DNA from: Roseovarius aestuariivivens
Lineage (GTDB): Bacteria > Pseudomonadota > Alphaproteobacteria > Rhodobacterales > Rhodobacteraceae
DNA length: 64,000 nt
NCBI RefSeq assembly: GCF_004761875.1
Contig: NZ_SJEY01000001.1
Location: 1 to 64,000 of the forward strand
Reading direction: 5' to 3'
This document shows positions 1-8,848 of this stretch, in pieces. The position numbers were made by a program, and so were the translations under genes. How positions within the stretch are numbered: position 1 is the stretch's first letter; every line of letters starts with the position of its first letter. The notes under the pieces were generated by a model. The model worked only from the letters and a program-made list of their open reading frames with translations. It was not told where the DNA came from and searched no databases.

Positions 1-651
<651 letters not shown>

Positions 652-754
652 AGGATACAGTTGCTAGTACGATACTTTCCGGCGCGGGTGGACGATCGCA
701 AAGAGCGCTGTGCGATCTGACCGGGTTAGCATAACTAAGCACAGTCCTCTGGAG

Positions 755-3214
755 TCACCTTTTTACGCGTTCCAGTTTCGGGTCAAACAAAGGTTTAAGC
801 GATGCGGTCGCAGGCACATCACACCCAGCGACTACAATGCTCCAGTCACCTGAAGCCACACGCTCGGCGGTTAAGGGCTCGTCGAGTTCTGCAAACCCAA
901 TCCCGACCGCGCTGCCTAGGGTGTGTCCGTAGGCTCCGACTTGGATATAGCCTACCGGCTGGCCACTGAGCTGAATGATTTCGTTGCCATGCATGAGTGG
1001 CTCAGGATCGTTCAGAAGGAACTGGAGCATCCGGCGCTTTGGTACACCTTTCTCTTTTATCGCAGCCAGCGCGCCGCGCCCGAGAAATCCGTCGGGCTTG
1101 TCCAGCTTGACCGCAAAGCCGAGACCGGCCTCGATCGGATTGTCGGTATTATCCAGGTCCACCCCGAAATCCCGATAGGCCTTTTCAAGCCGCAGCGAGG
1201 AGAGCGTCTGCATTCCGGCATTTCGCAGTCCGTGGTCGCGTCCGGCCTTTGTTAGCAGGTCATAGACCTGCACTGCGTGCAGGGAAGGAACGTGAAGCTC
1301 CCATCCGAGCTCGCCCACATAGGTTACTCGCAACGCGTAGACACGGAAAAATCCGATATCGATGTGACGGGCGGACATGAAAGGAAACGACTCGTTCGAA
1401 AGATCGGCGTCGCTGACGCTTTCCAGAATTGTGCGCGCTTTCGGTCCATGAAGATTGATCTGGGTAATTCCGTCGGTCAGGTCCGTAATGGTCACGAATT
1501 CGTCTGCGCCAATCTGCCGCCGCATCCACGTTTCAGTGTGGCCGTGGCTGTTTTCCCCGACGACGACCATGAAGCGATCCTCCGCCATGCGGGTCACTGT
1601 CAGGTCGGCCTCGAAGCCTCCGGCCTCATTCGTCCATGCGGTATAGACCACGCGACCCGGCGCCACATCGACCTCGTTACAGGAAATCCGGTTTAGCAGT
1701 GCACATGCGCCGCGGCCCTGCACCAGAAACTTCGCCATCGACGACATGTCCATCAGGATCGCATCCTCACGGGCAGCACGATGTTCAGCAGCGTGCCAGT
1801 CGAACCAGTTCTGGCGCCCCCAGCTGTAGTGCTCCACCTGTGCCTCTTCTGGCGAGGGCGCAAACCAGTCGGGCAACTCCCAGCCATGGCTTTCCGAGAA
1901 GTAACCGCCTGCCGCTTTAAGCCGGTCGTAAAGCGCTGAGCGTTTCAGCCCGCGCGCGGTCTTGAATGTATCATTGGGAAAATGCGCGCCGAAACTTTTG
2001 GCCAGTAACTCCGGCGTGCGCGCGCGGCGAAAGGCGGGCGTGTTATGTGTGCCGTCGGCAAAACGATTTACGTTGAAGGCCGTGTGGTCGACAGGGCAGT
2101 GCCCATCAACGATCCAGTGCGCCAGCGTTTTGCCGATACCAGGACCGTAGAGTATGCCGAGAGAATTCATGCCAGCGGCGACCCAGGCGTTGCGCAGGCT
2201 AGGCGCTTCTCCGACCAAGGGTGCGAGATCCGGTGTAAAGCTTTCGGGGCCGCAAAAGAACTTGCGCACGCCTGCCTCGGCAACCTGTGGCACGCGGGAA
2301 AAGGCAGCCTCAAGATGCGGCGCCATACGATCCCAGTCGGGCTCGATCTCTCCGAAGGCGAAGTTGTCCGGTATCGCATCAACCATCCAAGGCGCGGCGT
2401 CCGGCTCGAACAGGCCAACCAGAAGACCACCCACTTCTTCACGGTAATAGGACCAGTTGTGTGGATCCTCCAGCAGCGGCAGATCGCGGCTCAGACCCTC
2501 TATCTCCTCCGTAATAAGGTAGTAATGCTCGGCGGCCTGAAGAGGCAGGTTCAGGCCCGCCCTGTCGCCAATCTGGCGCGACCACATCCCGGCTGCGATC
2601 ACCACATGCTCTGCGGATATGTCGCCCTTGTCGGTTCGCACACCCACGGCATGGCCGTCGCGGGTCAGGATATCCTGAACGGCTGTATTTTCAATGATTT
2701 GCGCGCCGCGCTTTCGGGCCGCACGGGCGAGCGCCATTGTTGTGTCGACGGGGTTCGTGCGACCTTCCTTCGGATACCAGAATGCCGCCAAGGTTTTGCT
2801 GAAATCGCCGATGGGAAAACGTTCCTTTGCCTCCGATGGCGAGATTTCATGAATTTCGAACCCGTGCAGGTTCATGAACGCCGTCCCGCGGCGCATCTCT
2901 TCGAGCCGATCCGGCGTATCGGCCGGCTGAATATAGCCAACCTCGCGCCAGCCCGTCGCAAGACCCGTTTCCTCTTCCAGCTCTGCGATCAGGTTTCGGC
3001 CGTGCAGATAAAGCTCGCATTCCCACTCGGCGCCCAAGACCGCCGGAACGATTTCGCCTGCTGCGTGCCAAGTAGTGCCTGCGGTCAGCGTGTCACGCTC
3101 GAGCACGACCACGTCCGTCATGCCAAGCTGGGTCAGATGATAGGCGATGTTGCAGCCGATCGAGCCGCCGCCGATGATGACCGTCTGCGCGTGAGAGGGA
3201 AGGGTGGCTGTCAT
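755..3214 (-). CDS. FAD-dependent oxidoreductase with GcvT domain (dimethylglycine/sarcosine dehydrogenase-like)
   Basis: An 819-residue flavoprotein of the dimethylglycine/sarcosine dehydrogenase type, which oxidises N-methyl groups and passes the carbon to tetrahydrofolate. The N-terminal DAO domain has the dinucleotide motif GGGSIG near residue 15. It is followed by TAGTTWHAAG, whose His50 matches the residue that binds FAD covalently in dimethylglycine dehydrogenase. An FAO_M linker (~370–430) and a C-terminal GCV_T plus GCV_T_C folate module (~440–810) follow. The ATG at 3214 is preceded by AGGAGA at good spacing, so the longer upstream frame is discarded. It is divergent from the cupin/aminotransferase pair and has a palindromic operator just upstream. 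The exact substrate is inferred only as an N-methylated amine or amino acid. Confidence 0.85.
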   Translation of the reverse strand: MTATLPSHAQTVIIGGGSIGCNIAYHLTQLGMTDVVVLERDTLTAGTTWHAAGEIVPAVLGAEWECELYLHGRNLIAELEEETGLATGWREVGYIQPADTPDRLEEMRRGTAFMNLHGFEIHEISPSEAKERFPIGDFSKTLAAFWYPKEGRTNPVDTTMALARAARKRGAQIIENTAVQDILTRDGHAVGVRTDKGDISAEHVVIAAGMWSRQIGDRAGLNLPLQAAEHYYLITEEIEGLSRDLPLLEDPHNWSYYREEVGGLLVGLFEPDAAPWMVDAIPDNFAFGEIEPDWDRMAPHLEAAFSRVPQVAEAGVRKFFCGPESFTPDLAPLVGEAPSLRNAWVAAGMNSLGILYGPGIGKTLAHWIVDGHCPVDHTAFNVNRFADGTHNTPAFRRARTPELLAKSFGAHFPNDTFKTARGLKRSALYDRLKAAGGYFSESHGWELPDWFAPSPEEAQVEHYSWGRQNWFDWHAAEHRAAREDAILMDMSSMAKFLVQGRGACALLNRISCNEVDVAPGRVVYTAWTNEAGGFEADLTVTRMAEDRFMVVVGENSHGHTETWMRRQIGADEFVTITDLTDGITQINLHGPKARTILESVSDADLSNESFPFMSARHIDIGFFRVYALRVTYVGELGWELHVPSLHAVQVYDLLTKAGRDHGLRNAGMQTLSSLRLEKAYRDFGVDLDNTDNPIEAGLGFAVKLDKPDGFLGRGALAAIKEKGVPKRRMLQFLLNDPEPLMHGNEIIQLSGQPVGYIQVGAYGHTLGSAVGIGFAELDEPLTAERVASGDWSIVVAGCDVPATASLKPLFDPKLERVKR

Positions 3215-3288
3215 GAACACGTCTCCTGCGGTGATGTGCTTGCAGGAAAAATACATGCCGGGGGCAAAGCCATAAATCAAGTCAGCGA

Positions 3289-3304
3289 TTGAATGAACAT
3301 TCAA
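3289..3304. promoter_or_regulatory. BetI-like operator candidate 1
   Basis: The 16-mer TTGAATGAACATTCAA is an inverted repeat with 7-bp arms around a central AA. It lies 75–90 bp upstream of the oxidoreductase start codon. The sequence and size fit a TetR/BetI-family operator, and a BetI-like regulator is encoded at 10893–11585. Confidence 0.55.
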
Positions 3305-3429
3305 TTCAGGTGGGCAAGCCATCTAAGTTGCGTAAAAAATCGTCGTAGCCCGATCCTGTCAATCGTCCTTGAAAATAGGCAGCTTGCGGTCACGGCCCTA
3401 ATGAAGCCGCTCTTTCTTGGGCTTTTTGT

Positions 3430-3443
3430 TGAATGATCATTCA
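3430..3443. promoter_or_regulatory. BetI-like operator candidate 2
   Basis: TGAATGATCATTCA is a perfect 14-bp palindrome about 75 bp upstream of the cupin start. It shares the TGAAT…ATTCA arms with the site at 3289–3304, so the two sides of the divergent region probably answer to one regulator. Confidence 0.55.
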
Positions 3444-3518
3444 GTCGCGGGCTATCTTGACTTCAGCCAGCAGTCAGCCGTGATCCTGTCGCGGCATATC
3501 GAGAACTCAGGAACGCAC

Positions 3519-3893
3519 ATGAAACCTATTCAGCCACAGGAAAGAAGGGTCGCGAATATTCACGACATGTCGGCGTATACACCGTACGATCCCGAGGGGG
3601 TCAGCGAAACGGGGACGCATTTCATACAGCTGAACCCTGACGCGCAGCGCGACGTAGGGTTCTATATCTACCGGATGGAGCCCGGATCTCAATCGACACC
3701 GCACCGTCATGGCGGCGCCGAGGAATTCCTGATCGTCGAGGGCGAGCTCATCGACAATGACGGCACGGTGTACAAGGCCGGAGACGTGGTCTGGCTGGCC
3801 GGCGGGACGGAACACACCTCGCATACGGAAACCGGATGCGTGATCGCGGTCTATGCCGAGGCGGCCGAAGAAAAGCCCGGAGGTGGCTCGTGA
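3519..3893 (+). CDS. cupin domain protein (ChrR-like)
   Basis: A 124-residue single-domain cupin. The core reads TPHRHGGAEEFLIVEGEL followed by AGDVVWLAGGTEHTSH, giving the two His, Glu and distal His that bind metal in the cupin fold. The spacing resembles the cupin of ChrR anti-sigma factors and related small enzymes. The ATG at 3519 has AGGA seven bases upstream; an earlier ATG in the same frame lies in the operator region and lacks a ribosome-binding site. Its stop codon overlaps the GTG start of the aminotransferase (GTGA), so the two are translationally coupled. Its biochemical role in the pathway is unknown; an accessory enzymatic or sensing role is a guess. Confidence 0.8.
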   Translation: MKPIQPQERRVANIHDMSAYTPYDPEGVSETGTHFIQLNPDAQRDVGFYIYRMEPGSQSTPHRHGGAEEFLIVEGELIDNDGTVYKAGDVVWLAGGTEHTSHTETGCVIAVYAEAAEEKPGGGS

Positions 3894-5311
3894 AGACACA
3901 GACAGATCATCCCGGCTTTGCCCCGTCGGATCACAATTTGCCATCCGGAAAAATCGAGCAGTTAGATCAATGCCATCATCTGCATCCATGGGAGGACATG
4001 GCCAACTGGAAGCGGTCCGAAAGGTTCGTCATCACGCATGGCAAGGGTATCTACCTATATGACGATCAAGGCCGGGAGTTGATTGACGGGCCCGCCGGCA
4101 TGTGGGCCGTCCAGATCGGCTATGGCCGCAAGGAGATGGCCGACGCGATTGCCGAACAGGTCATGGGCCTGCCTTACGCCTCGCCCTGGTCGGCGACGAC
4201 AACCCCGGCGGCGCTGCTGGCGGATAAGGTCACATCGCTGGCACCGGGCGATCTGAACACCGTGATGTTTACCACCGGCGGCTCGACCGCTGTCGATACC
4301 GCCATTCGTACCATGCATTTCCTCAACAACCGGCTTGGGCGGCCCGAAAAGAAGATCGTGATCGCCAGGGAGAAGGGCTATCACGGCTCGACCTATTTGG
4401 CGGCAAGCGTCACCGGCAAGGAGCGGGACAAGAGCTTTTTCGACTTCGAGGAACGGCGCGTTCATTTTCTGCCGGACGTGAACCCGTATATCCGGCCAGA
4501 TGGCATGACCGCGGCACAGTGGTGCGATGCCAAGGTGGAGGATCTGGAGCGGGCAATTGCAGAGCTTGGGCCTGGCAATATCGGCGCTTTCATCGCGGAG
4601 CCGATCCTGTGCTCGGGCGGTGTGGTGATCCCGCCCGAAGGATACCATCGCAGAACGCTGGAGCTGTGTCGCAAGCACGATATCCTCTACATCTCGGACG
4701 AGGTGGTGACCGGATTCGGCCGATTGGGCCACTGGTTTGCTTCCGAGGACGTGTTCGGTATCCAGCCCGACTTCATCACCTGCGCCAAGGGGATCACCTC
4801 GGGCTATCTGCCCTTGGGCGCATGCCTGATCTCGGATCGGGTGATGAGCCGGATGACGGGCGAGGACCATGACGTGCTTTTCCCCAACGGATATACGTAC
4901 TCTGCCCATCCGGTCTGCTGCGCGGCGGCCTTGAAGAATATCGAGATCATCGAGACCGAGGGCCTGCTGGAACATGTCCGCGCGATATCGCCTCACTTTC
5001 AGGACCGGCTAAAGCGTCTTGAGGCGTCGCCGATCATCGGGGACGCGCGGGGCATGGGTCTTTTGGGATGCCTGGAGGGGCTCATGGACGAGGGGCGGGA
5101 TACGCCGCTCAGCGTGCAGAGAAATCTGGGCGCAAAGCTGGACGAAGCCTGCGAAGCCCGCGGGCTGATCGTGCGACCAATGATAAACATGTGCGTTTTC
5201 TCTCCGCCCCTGACCATCAGCCGGGACGAGATCGACCGGATGTTCGATATCATCGAGGACGCGGTCAGGGACGTCGAGAAAGAGTTCGGCGCGGTTCAGA
5301 CGCTTGCATAG
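3890..5311 (+). CDS. class-III PLP aminotransferase (polyamine:pyruvate / SpuC-like)
   Basis: A 473-residue fold-type I aminotransferase. The N-terminal block HHLHPWEDMANWK, then GPAGMWAVQIGYGR, TGGSTAVDTAIR, SDEVVTGFGRLGHWF and the lysine motif CAKGITSGYLPLGA follow the order seen in omega-aminotransferases such as the putrescine/spermidine–pyruvate enzyme SpuC. The Lys of AKGITSGY should hold PLP. The start is GTG at 3890, preceded by GGAGG and overlapping the cupin stop. The 3' end overlaps the convergent bicupin gene by 16 bp. With a PotABCD-type transporter and amine dehydrogenases in the same cluster, a terminal amine or aminoaldehyde-derived substrate is likely. Taurine, beta-alanine or another omega-amine cannot be excluded. 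Confidence 0.85.
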   Translation: MKTQTDHPGFAPSDHNLPSGKIEQLDQCHHLHPWEDMANWKRSERFVITHGKGIYLYDDQGRELIDGPAGMWAVQIGYGRKEMADAIAEQVMGLPYASPWSATTTPAALLADKVTSLAPGDLNTVMFTTGGSTAVDTAIRTMHFLNNRLGRPEKKIVIAREKGYHGSTYLAASVTGKERDKSFFDFEERRVHFLPDVNPYIRPDGMTAAQWCDAKVEDLERAIAELGPGNIGAFIAEPILCSGGVVIPPEGYHRRTLELCRKHDILYISDEVVTGFGRLGHWFASEDVFGIQPDFITCAKGITSGYLPLGACLISDRVMSRMTGEDHDVLFPNGYTYSAHPVCCAAALKNIEIIETEGLLEHVRAISPHFQDRLKRLEASPIIGDARGMGLLGCLEGLMDEGRDTPLSVQRNLGAKLDEACEARGLIVRPMINMCVFSPPLTISRDEIDRMFDIIEDAVRDVEKEFGAVQTLA

Positions 5312-6024
5312 ACGCTCTGCAGCAGCCGTGTCCCAGGGCTTGTCCGCCAGCCCACGGTGCCGCCTTGCTTGATATAGGCGGTATCCCCCGGCTCCAGAAA
5401 CTCGCGCCCGCCGCTGTGGGTCAACTCAAGCGTGCCGGCCAGCACGTGAACCAGCCGGTTTTCCACCACGGGAAGATGCGGAAAGTTTGCTTCTGAATAC
5501 GCCCGGACACCGACACGCATGTTGCCCGAGGCGTTGATGAAGTCCGTGCGGCACGTCGCGACCGGCGCGGTTGAGGCGTCTTGGGATGCGACTCCCGTCA
5601 GATCCGGCTGGGTGATGCGCTGAAGCGAGCGGTTCACGCCGTTCTCGGGGGGCTGGCCGTCGAGGATCATGAAGTACTTGCGGAGATAGCCGTCCTGTTT
5701 CCACTGGCACTCGAGGCCTTTGGGAACGACGAAGGCCTGGCCTTGCTCGATCCTGACCTCGGTCCCGTCCGGCAGGGCAATCACCAGCGATCCCTCGATG
5801 AGATACATGAATTCGTCTACGGCGTAGGGTCCCATATGCTCCGTAAAGGCGGTGCAATCCCAGACCCCTGTCATGTAGCTGGCCTCTTGATCCTCGTGGT
5901 AGATGTGCCCGCGCTGGACGGGTTCGCCGGCAACCAGCGCGGCCGGGTCCATGCGCTCCCATTCCACAAGCCCGCTTTCCTCGGGGCCATACGGGTTGAA
6001 ACGGATCACGTCCGCTGATTTCAT
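5296..6024 (-). CDS. bicupin protein (DUF861-like, ureidoglycine aminohydrolase-like fold)
   Basis: A 242-residue protein with two cupin modules. The N-terminal one contains MGPYAVDEFMYLIEGSLV followed by QGQAFVVPKGLECQWK; the C-terminal one contains HLPVVENRLVHVLAGTLEL and EPGDTAYIKQGGTVGW. The layout resembles the EutQ/DUF861 and (S)-ureidoglycine aminohydrolase bicupins, but no purine-ureide genes are nearby. The ATG at 6024 has AGGAG at good spacing and is preferred to the upstream ATG at 6060. It is the last gene of the minus-strand amine operon and overlaps the convergent aminotransferase by 16 bp. Its function is unknown. Confidence 0.75.
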   Translation of the reverse strand: MKSADVIRFNPYGPEESGLVEWERMDPAALVAGEPVQRGHIYHEDQEASYMTGVWDCTAFTEHMGPYAVDEFMYLIEGSLVIALPDGTEVRIEQGQAFVVPKGLECQWKQDGYLRKYFMILDGQPPENGVNRSLQRITQPDLTGVASQDASTAPVATCRTDFINASGNMRVGVRAYSEANFPHLPVVENRLVHVLAGTLELTHSGGREFLEPGDTAYIKQGGTVGWRTSPGTRLLQSVYASV

Positions 6025-6056
6025 CTCCGATCTCCTTTCAGGCGGCAAGCCAGTAT

Positions 6057-6269
6057 TCACGGTCCGGCCTCCGCGTCAGATGTCAGGGCCTGTCTCAGCC
6101 GCGACAGATCCCGTTTTCTTGCCGCACAGCTGTCGCAGGCTGTGGTGTTCCCGATCCTTGTGGCTGCGTCTGGCTGACCGGACTGGCCCGGTGTGCCCGG
6201 GGCGACTGTCAGGGTCGCGATCATCAAAGCCAGCCCCGCGCCCGCCAGATATGCCGTGCGCCGTCTCAT
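6057..6269 (-). CDS. small exported CxxC protein, unknown function
   Basis: A 70-residue protein that I do not recognise. Residues 1–25 form a positively charged start plus a hydrophobic stretch, fitting a signal peptide or anchor. The rest contains one CDSC pair followed by a basic helix-like segment. The start codon overlaps the stop of the upstream ferritin-fused dehydrogenase (ATGA), and the gene lies within the amine operon. That coupling argues that it is real. The single CxxC could be redox-active or bind metal or haem only with a partner; there is no CxxCH. Confidence 0.5.
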   Translation of the reverse strand: MRRRTAYLAGAGLALMIATLTVAPGTPGQSGQPDAATRIGNTTACDSCAARKRDLSRLRQALTSDAEAGP

Positions 6270-8836
6270 GCGGTGCCGGTCTTCAGATATTGCCGCAAGG
6301 GGGCGGCGCTGTCCGGATCATGCCGGGCCTCCCGCTCCAGAAACGCGATCGCCGCCGTTTCATGGGCTGTCAGGGTTTGCAGGGCTGGCAAGTCTTCGGG
6401 CGGCGCCATGGCCTCCAGCGCGTGAAATTCGTTCATGTAGGCCGGAAAGGTTTCGCACATATCTGCAATCAGCGATTGCCAGTCGCGGCTTGCCGAGCCG
6501 GCCTGTGCCTGACCGTTGTCGCGCAGCGTCTGCGCGCAGCGCGGTGTAAGCCCGTATTTCGCAAGCAGGGGCTTTACCGAGGCAGCGGCATGCGTTTCGA
6601 CGTCTGCCATGAGGTGCATCTTTTCCCGCTGCGCCGGGTCGTCCAGACGCTTGGCGATTTCCCTGAAATAGCTCTCCCCCTCGATTTCCTCTTCATAATA
6701 AAGCTGAAGGGTTTTCAGGTATGTTTCACCGGGACCGTCCTCAGGCCTGGTGGCGCTCAGCTCTTCGTCGGAAAGCTGGCCCACATCGATCCGGTCGTGA
6801 CGCAGCGCGTCGTCTGCGTCAGATTCGCTGTCAAGCCCTCTTGCATAGCGATGACCGGCATAGACCGCGCCCGCGATGATGGCCGGCGCTTCGCAATCGC
6901 CGATCCGCGACAGGCTGAAAGGCAGGCGCGCGGCCTCGCCATCGACCTTGGCCAGAATCTCGTGGTATAGCGCATCCTTGGGGGCGCGCTGCGTCACCAT
7001 CACGACGGCGTTCGCGGGCACGGTCTTTTCCGCGCCGGAATACTGGCATCGCAGCGTTGCCTTTTCTCCGTCGAAACAGGTCAGAGCCTGGGCAAGATCC
7101 AGCGTTACGCCCATGCGCATCAGATGCGCGCGCACCCGCCAGCGTTCGGACGTCTTGCCCGCCCATTCCGAAACGGAATCGGATGGAGTGCAGAAATGAA
7201 CGTCGAGGCCCTGGTTTCGCAAGGCCTCCGCGATTACGCCGCCCATGTAATAGCCGTCTTCGTCGTAGACCAGGGTCGGGCCGTCGGGCAGCCTGCCTGA
7301 CATGATGTCGTCCGGCGTGAAGATATCCGGAGCGGTTCCCGGGGCCGCGACAGAGACATAGACCTCGCCGTCGAAACGTTCCTTGCGCCACGAGGCGCCC
7401 GTGGCGATGGCTACGTGATCGGCTTTGACGTCGAACACGTTCTCCGCCGTCAAGCGGCTCTCGCGGAAGATCTCGACATTAGGCATCTCGGCAAAGGCCT
7501 GTTCGCGGTAGTCGAGAACACGGATGTACTCGCTCATGCCCGGAAGTGCCGCTTCGCGCGTCAACCGCCCACCCAGTTCTCGACCGGCTTCGGCCAGGAT
7601 CACGTCATAGCCCCGGGCGCCGGCGGCTCTTGCCGCTTCGAGACCGGCGGGACCGGCGCCGACGACCAGCACCTTTGAGCTCGCCCCTTTGGCCGGGACG
7701 TGCTCGGGATGCCATCCCTTGCGCCATTCCTCTCCCATGGTCGGATTTTGCGTGCACCGGATCGGCACCCCGATGGCATCGCCGGAATAGCAGATGTTGC
7801 AGCCGATGCATTCGCGGATAGCGGACAGGTTCCCGTCGCGGATCTTGGCAGGCAGAAACGGGTCGGCGATGGACGGCCGCGCCGCGCCGATCAGATCAAC
7901 GATGCCGCGGCGCACCTGACTGACCATCGTATCGGGCGAGGTGAAACGGCCGACCGCGACGACGGGCTTGGATGTGTGCTGCTTGACGAAATCCATATAG
8001 GGCTCGAGCGCGGCTTCCTTGGTGAATCTAGACGTGCCCATCTCAAGCGAGTAATCCGCGATATTGATGTCCCAAAGGTCGGGCAGTTCGGCCAGAAGCG
8101 CGAACATGTCACGCCGCTCTCCGTGCAGCGGGGCGCCGTCCTCGCCGATTTCCTCGTCGGCGGCAAACCGGACGGCCACGGCGCAGCGATCGCCAACCGC
8201 GTCCTTCGTGTCCTCGATGAGTTCGCGCACAAGCCGTGTACGGTTCTCGAGCGAGCCGCCATATTCATCGCTCCGGGTATTGATCCTCGGGTTCAGGAAA
8301 TTGGAGAGAAGATAAGTGTGGGTCGCATAGACATACACGATGTCAAAGCCCGCATCCCGAGCGCGCAGGGCGGCCGTGCGGTGCCAATGGCGGAGATTTC
8401 GGATATCCGTCCTGTCCATGGCACGGGTCTGGAAGGGGTGGCCGGCCAGGTTCGGCATCGAGGCGATATCCATGGCCACCTCGCGGGTCATCAGGTTCGC
8501 CGTGCGCGCCCCGCCATACCAGAGCTCGCAGCCGGCCAAAGCGCCATGTTCATGCACTTTTTCCGTCATCAGCGCATGGGCGCGGATATCGCTGTCGTTC
8601 CACAGGGAGGCAGAGGGATGGGGCAGATCGTCGGATGTGGGGTGAATCGAGTTATATTCGGTGCAGACCACGCCCCAGCCGCCTTCGGCCTTGATAGCTC
8701 GCATTTCGGCCAGCATGCGCGGCCGCAGCCAGCCCATGCCGGTGCAATGAGGCACCTGGTAGAACCGGTTCTTGGCCGTGACGGGACCGATCTGCACGGG
8801 GTCGAACAGAATGTCGTAGCGCGGATCGCGGCTCAT
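6266..8836 (-). CDS. trimethylamine/histamine dehydrogenase-type flavoprotein with C-terminal ferritin-like domain
   Basis: An 856-residue enzyme of the TMADH family, which oxidatively deaminates or dealkylates amines with 6-S-cysteinyl-FMN and a [4Fe-4S] cluster. NRFYQVPHC supplies the FMN-linking Cys31. CIGCNIC plus Cys361 (343, 346, 349, 361) bind the cluster. VVGAGPAGLEAA (~391) starts the ADP-binding region. Tyr61 matches TMADH Tyr60, while Asp353 sits where TMADH has Trp355. Residues ~700–856 are extra: helices with EEEIEGESYF, HLMADVETHA and LTAHETAAIAFLERE resemble a rubrerythrin/ferritin-like bundle, although the second ExxH is imperfect. The ATG at 8836 has GGAGG five bases upstream. 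It lies 12 bp downstream of the shorter paralogue. Confidence 0.85.
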   Translation of the reverse strand: MSRDPRYDILFDPVQIGPVTAKNRFYQVPHCTGMGWLRPRMLAEMRAIKAEGGWGVVCTEYNSIHPTSDDLPHPSASLWNDSDIRAHALMTEKVHEHGALAGCELWYGGARTANLMTREVAMDIASMPNLAGHPFQTRAMDRTDIRNLRHWHRTAALRARDAGFDIVYVYATHTYLLSNFLNPRINTRSDEYGGSLENRTRLVRELIEDTKDAVGDRCAVAVRFAADEEIGEDGAPLHGERRDMFALLAELPDLWDINIADYSLEMGTSRFTKEAALEPYMDFVKQHTSKPVVAVGRFTSPDTMVSQVRRGIVDLIGAARPSIADPFLPAKIRDGNLSAIRECIGCNICYSGDAIGVPIRCTQNPTMGEEWRKGWHPEHVPAKGASSKVLVVGAGPAGLEAARAAGARGYDVILAEAGRELGGRLTREAALPGMSEYIRVLDYREQAFAEMPNVEIFRESRLTAENVFDVKADHVAIATGASWRKERFDGEVYVSVAAPGTAPDIFTPDDIMSGRLPDGPTLVYDEDGYYMGGVIAEALRNQGLDVHFCTPSDSVSEWAGKTSERWRVRAHLMRMGVTLDLAQALTCFDGEKATLRCQYSGAEKTVPANAVVMVTQRAPKDALYHEILAKVDGEAARLPFSLSRIGDCEAPAIIAGAVYAGHRYARGLDSESDADDALRHDRIDVGQLSDEELSATRPEDGPGETYLKTLQLYYEEEIEGESYFREIAKRLDDPAQREKMHLMADVETHAAASVKPLLAKYGLTPRCAQTLRDNGQAQAGSASRDWQSLIADMCETFPAYMNEFHALEAMAPPEDLPALQTLTAHETAAIAFLEREARHDPDSAAPLRQYLKTGTA

Positions 8837-8848
8837 CTTCACCTCCGC

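Larger units (their letters stand above)
3215..3518. promoter_or_regulatory. divergent control region with two TetR-type palindromes
   Basis: This 304-bp stretch separates the GcvT-type oxidoreductase from the cupin–aminotransferase pair and must hold both promoters. It carries two related inverted repeats, at 3289–3304 and 3430–3443. No open frame in it has a ribosome-binding site or family resemblance. Confidence 0.6.
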
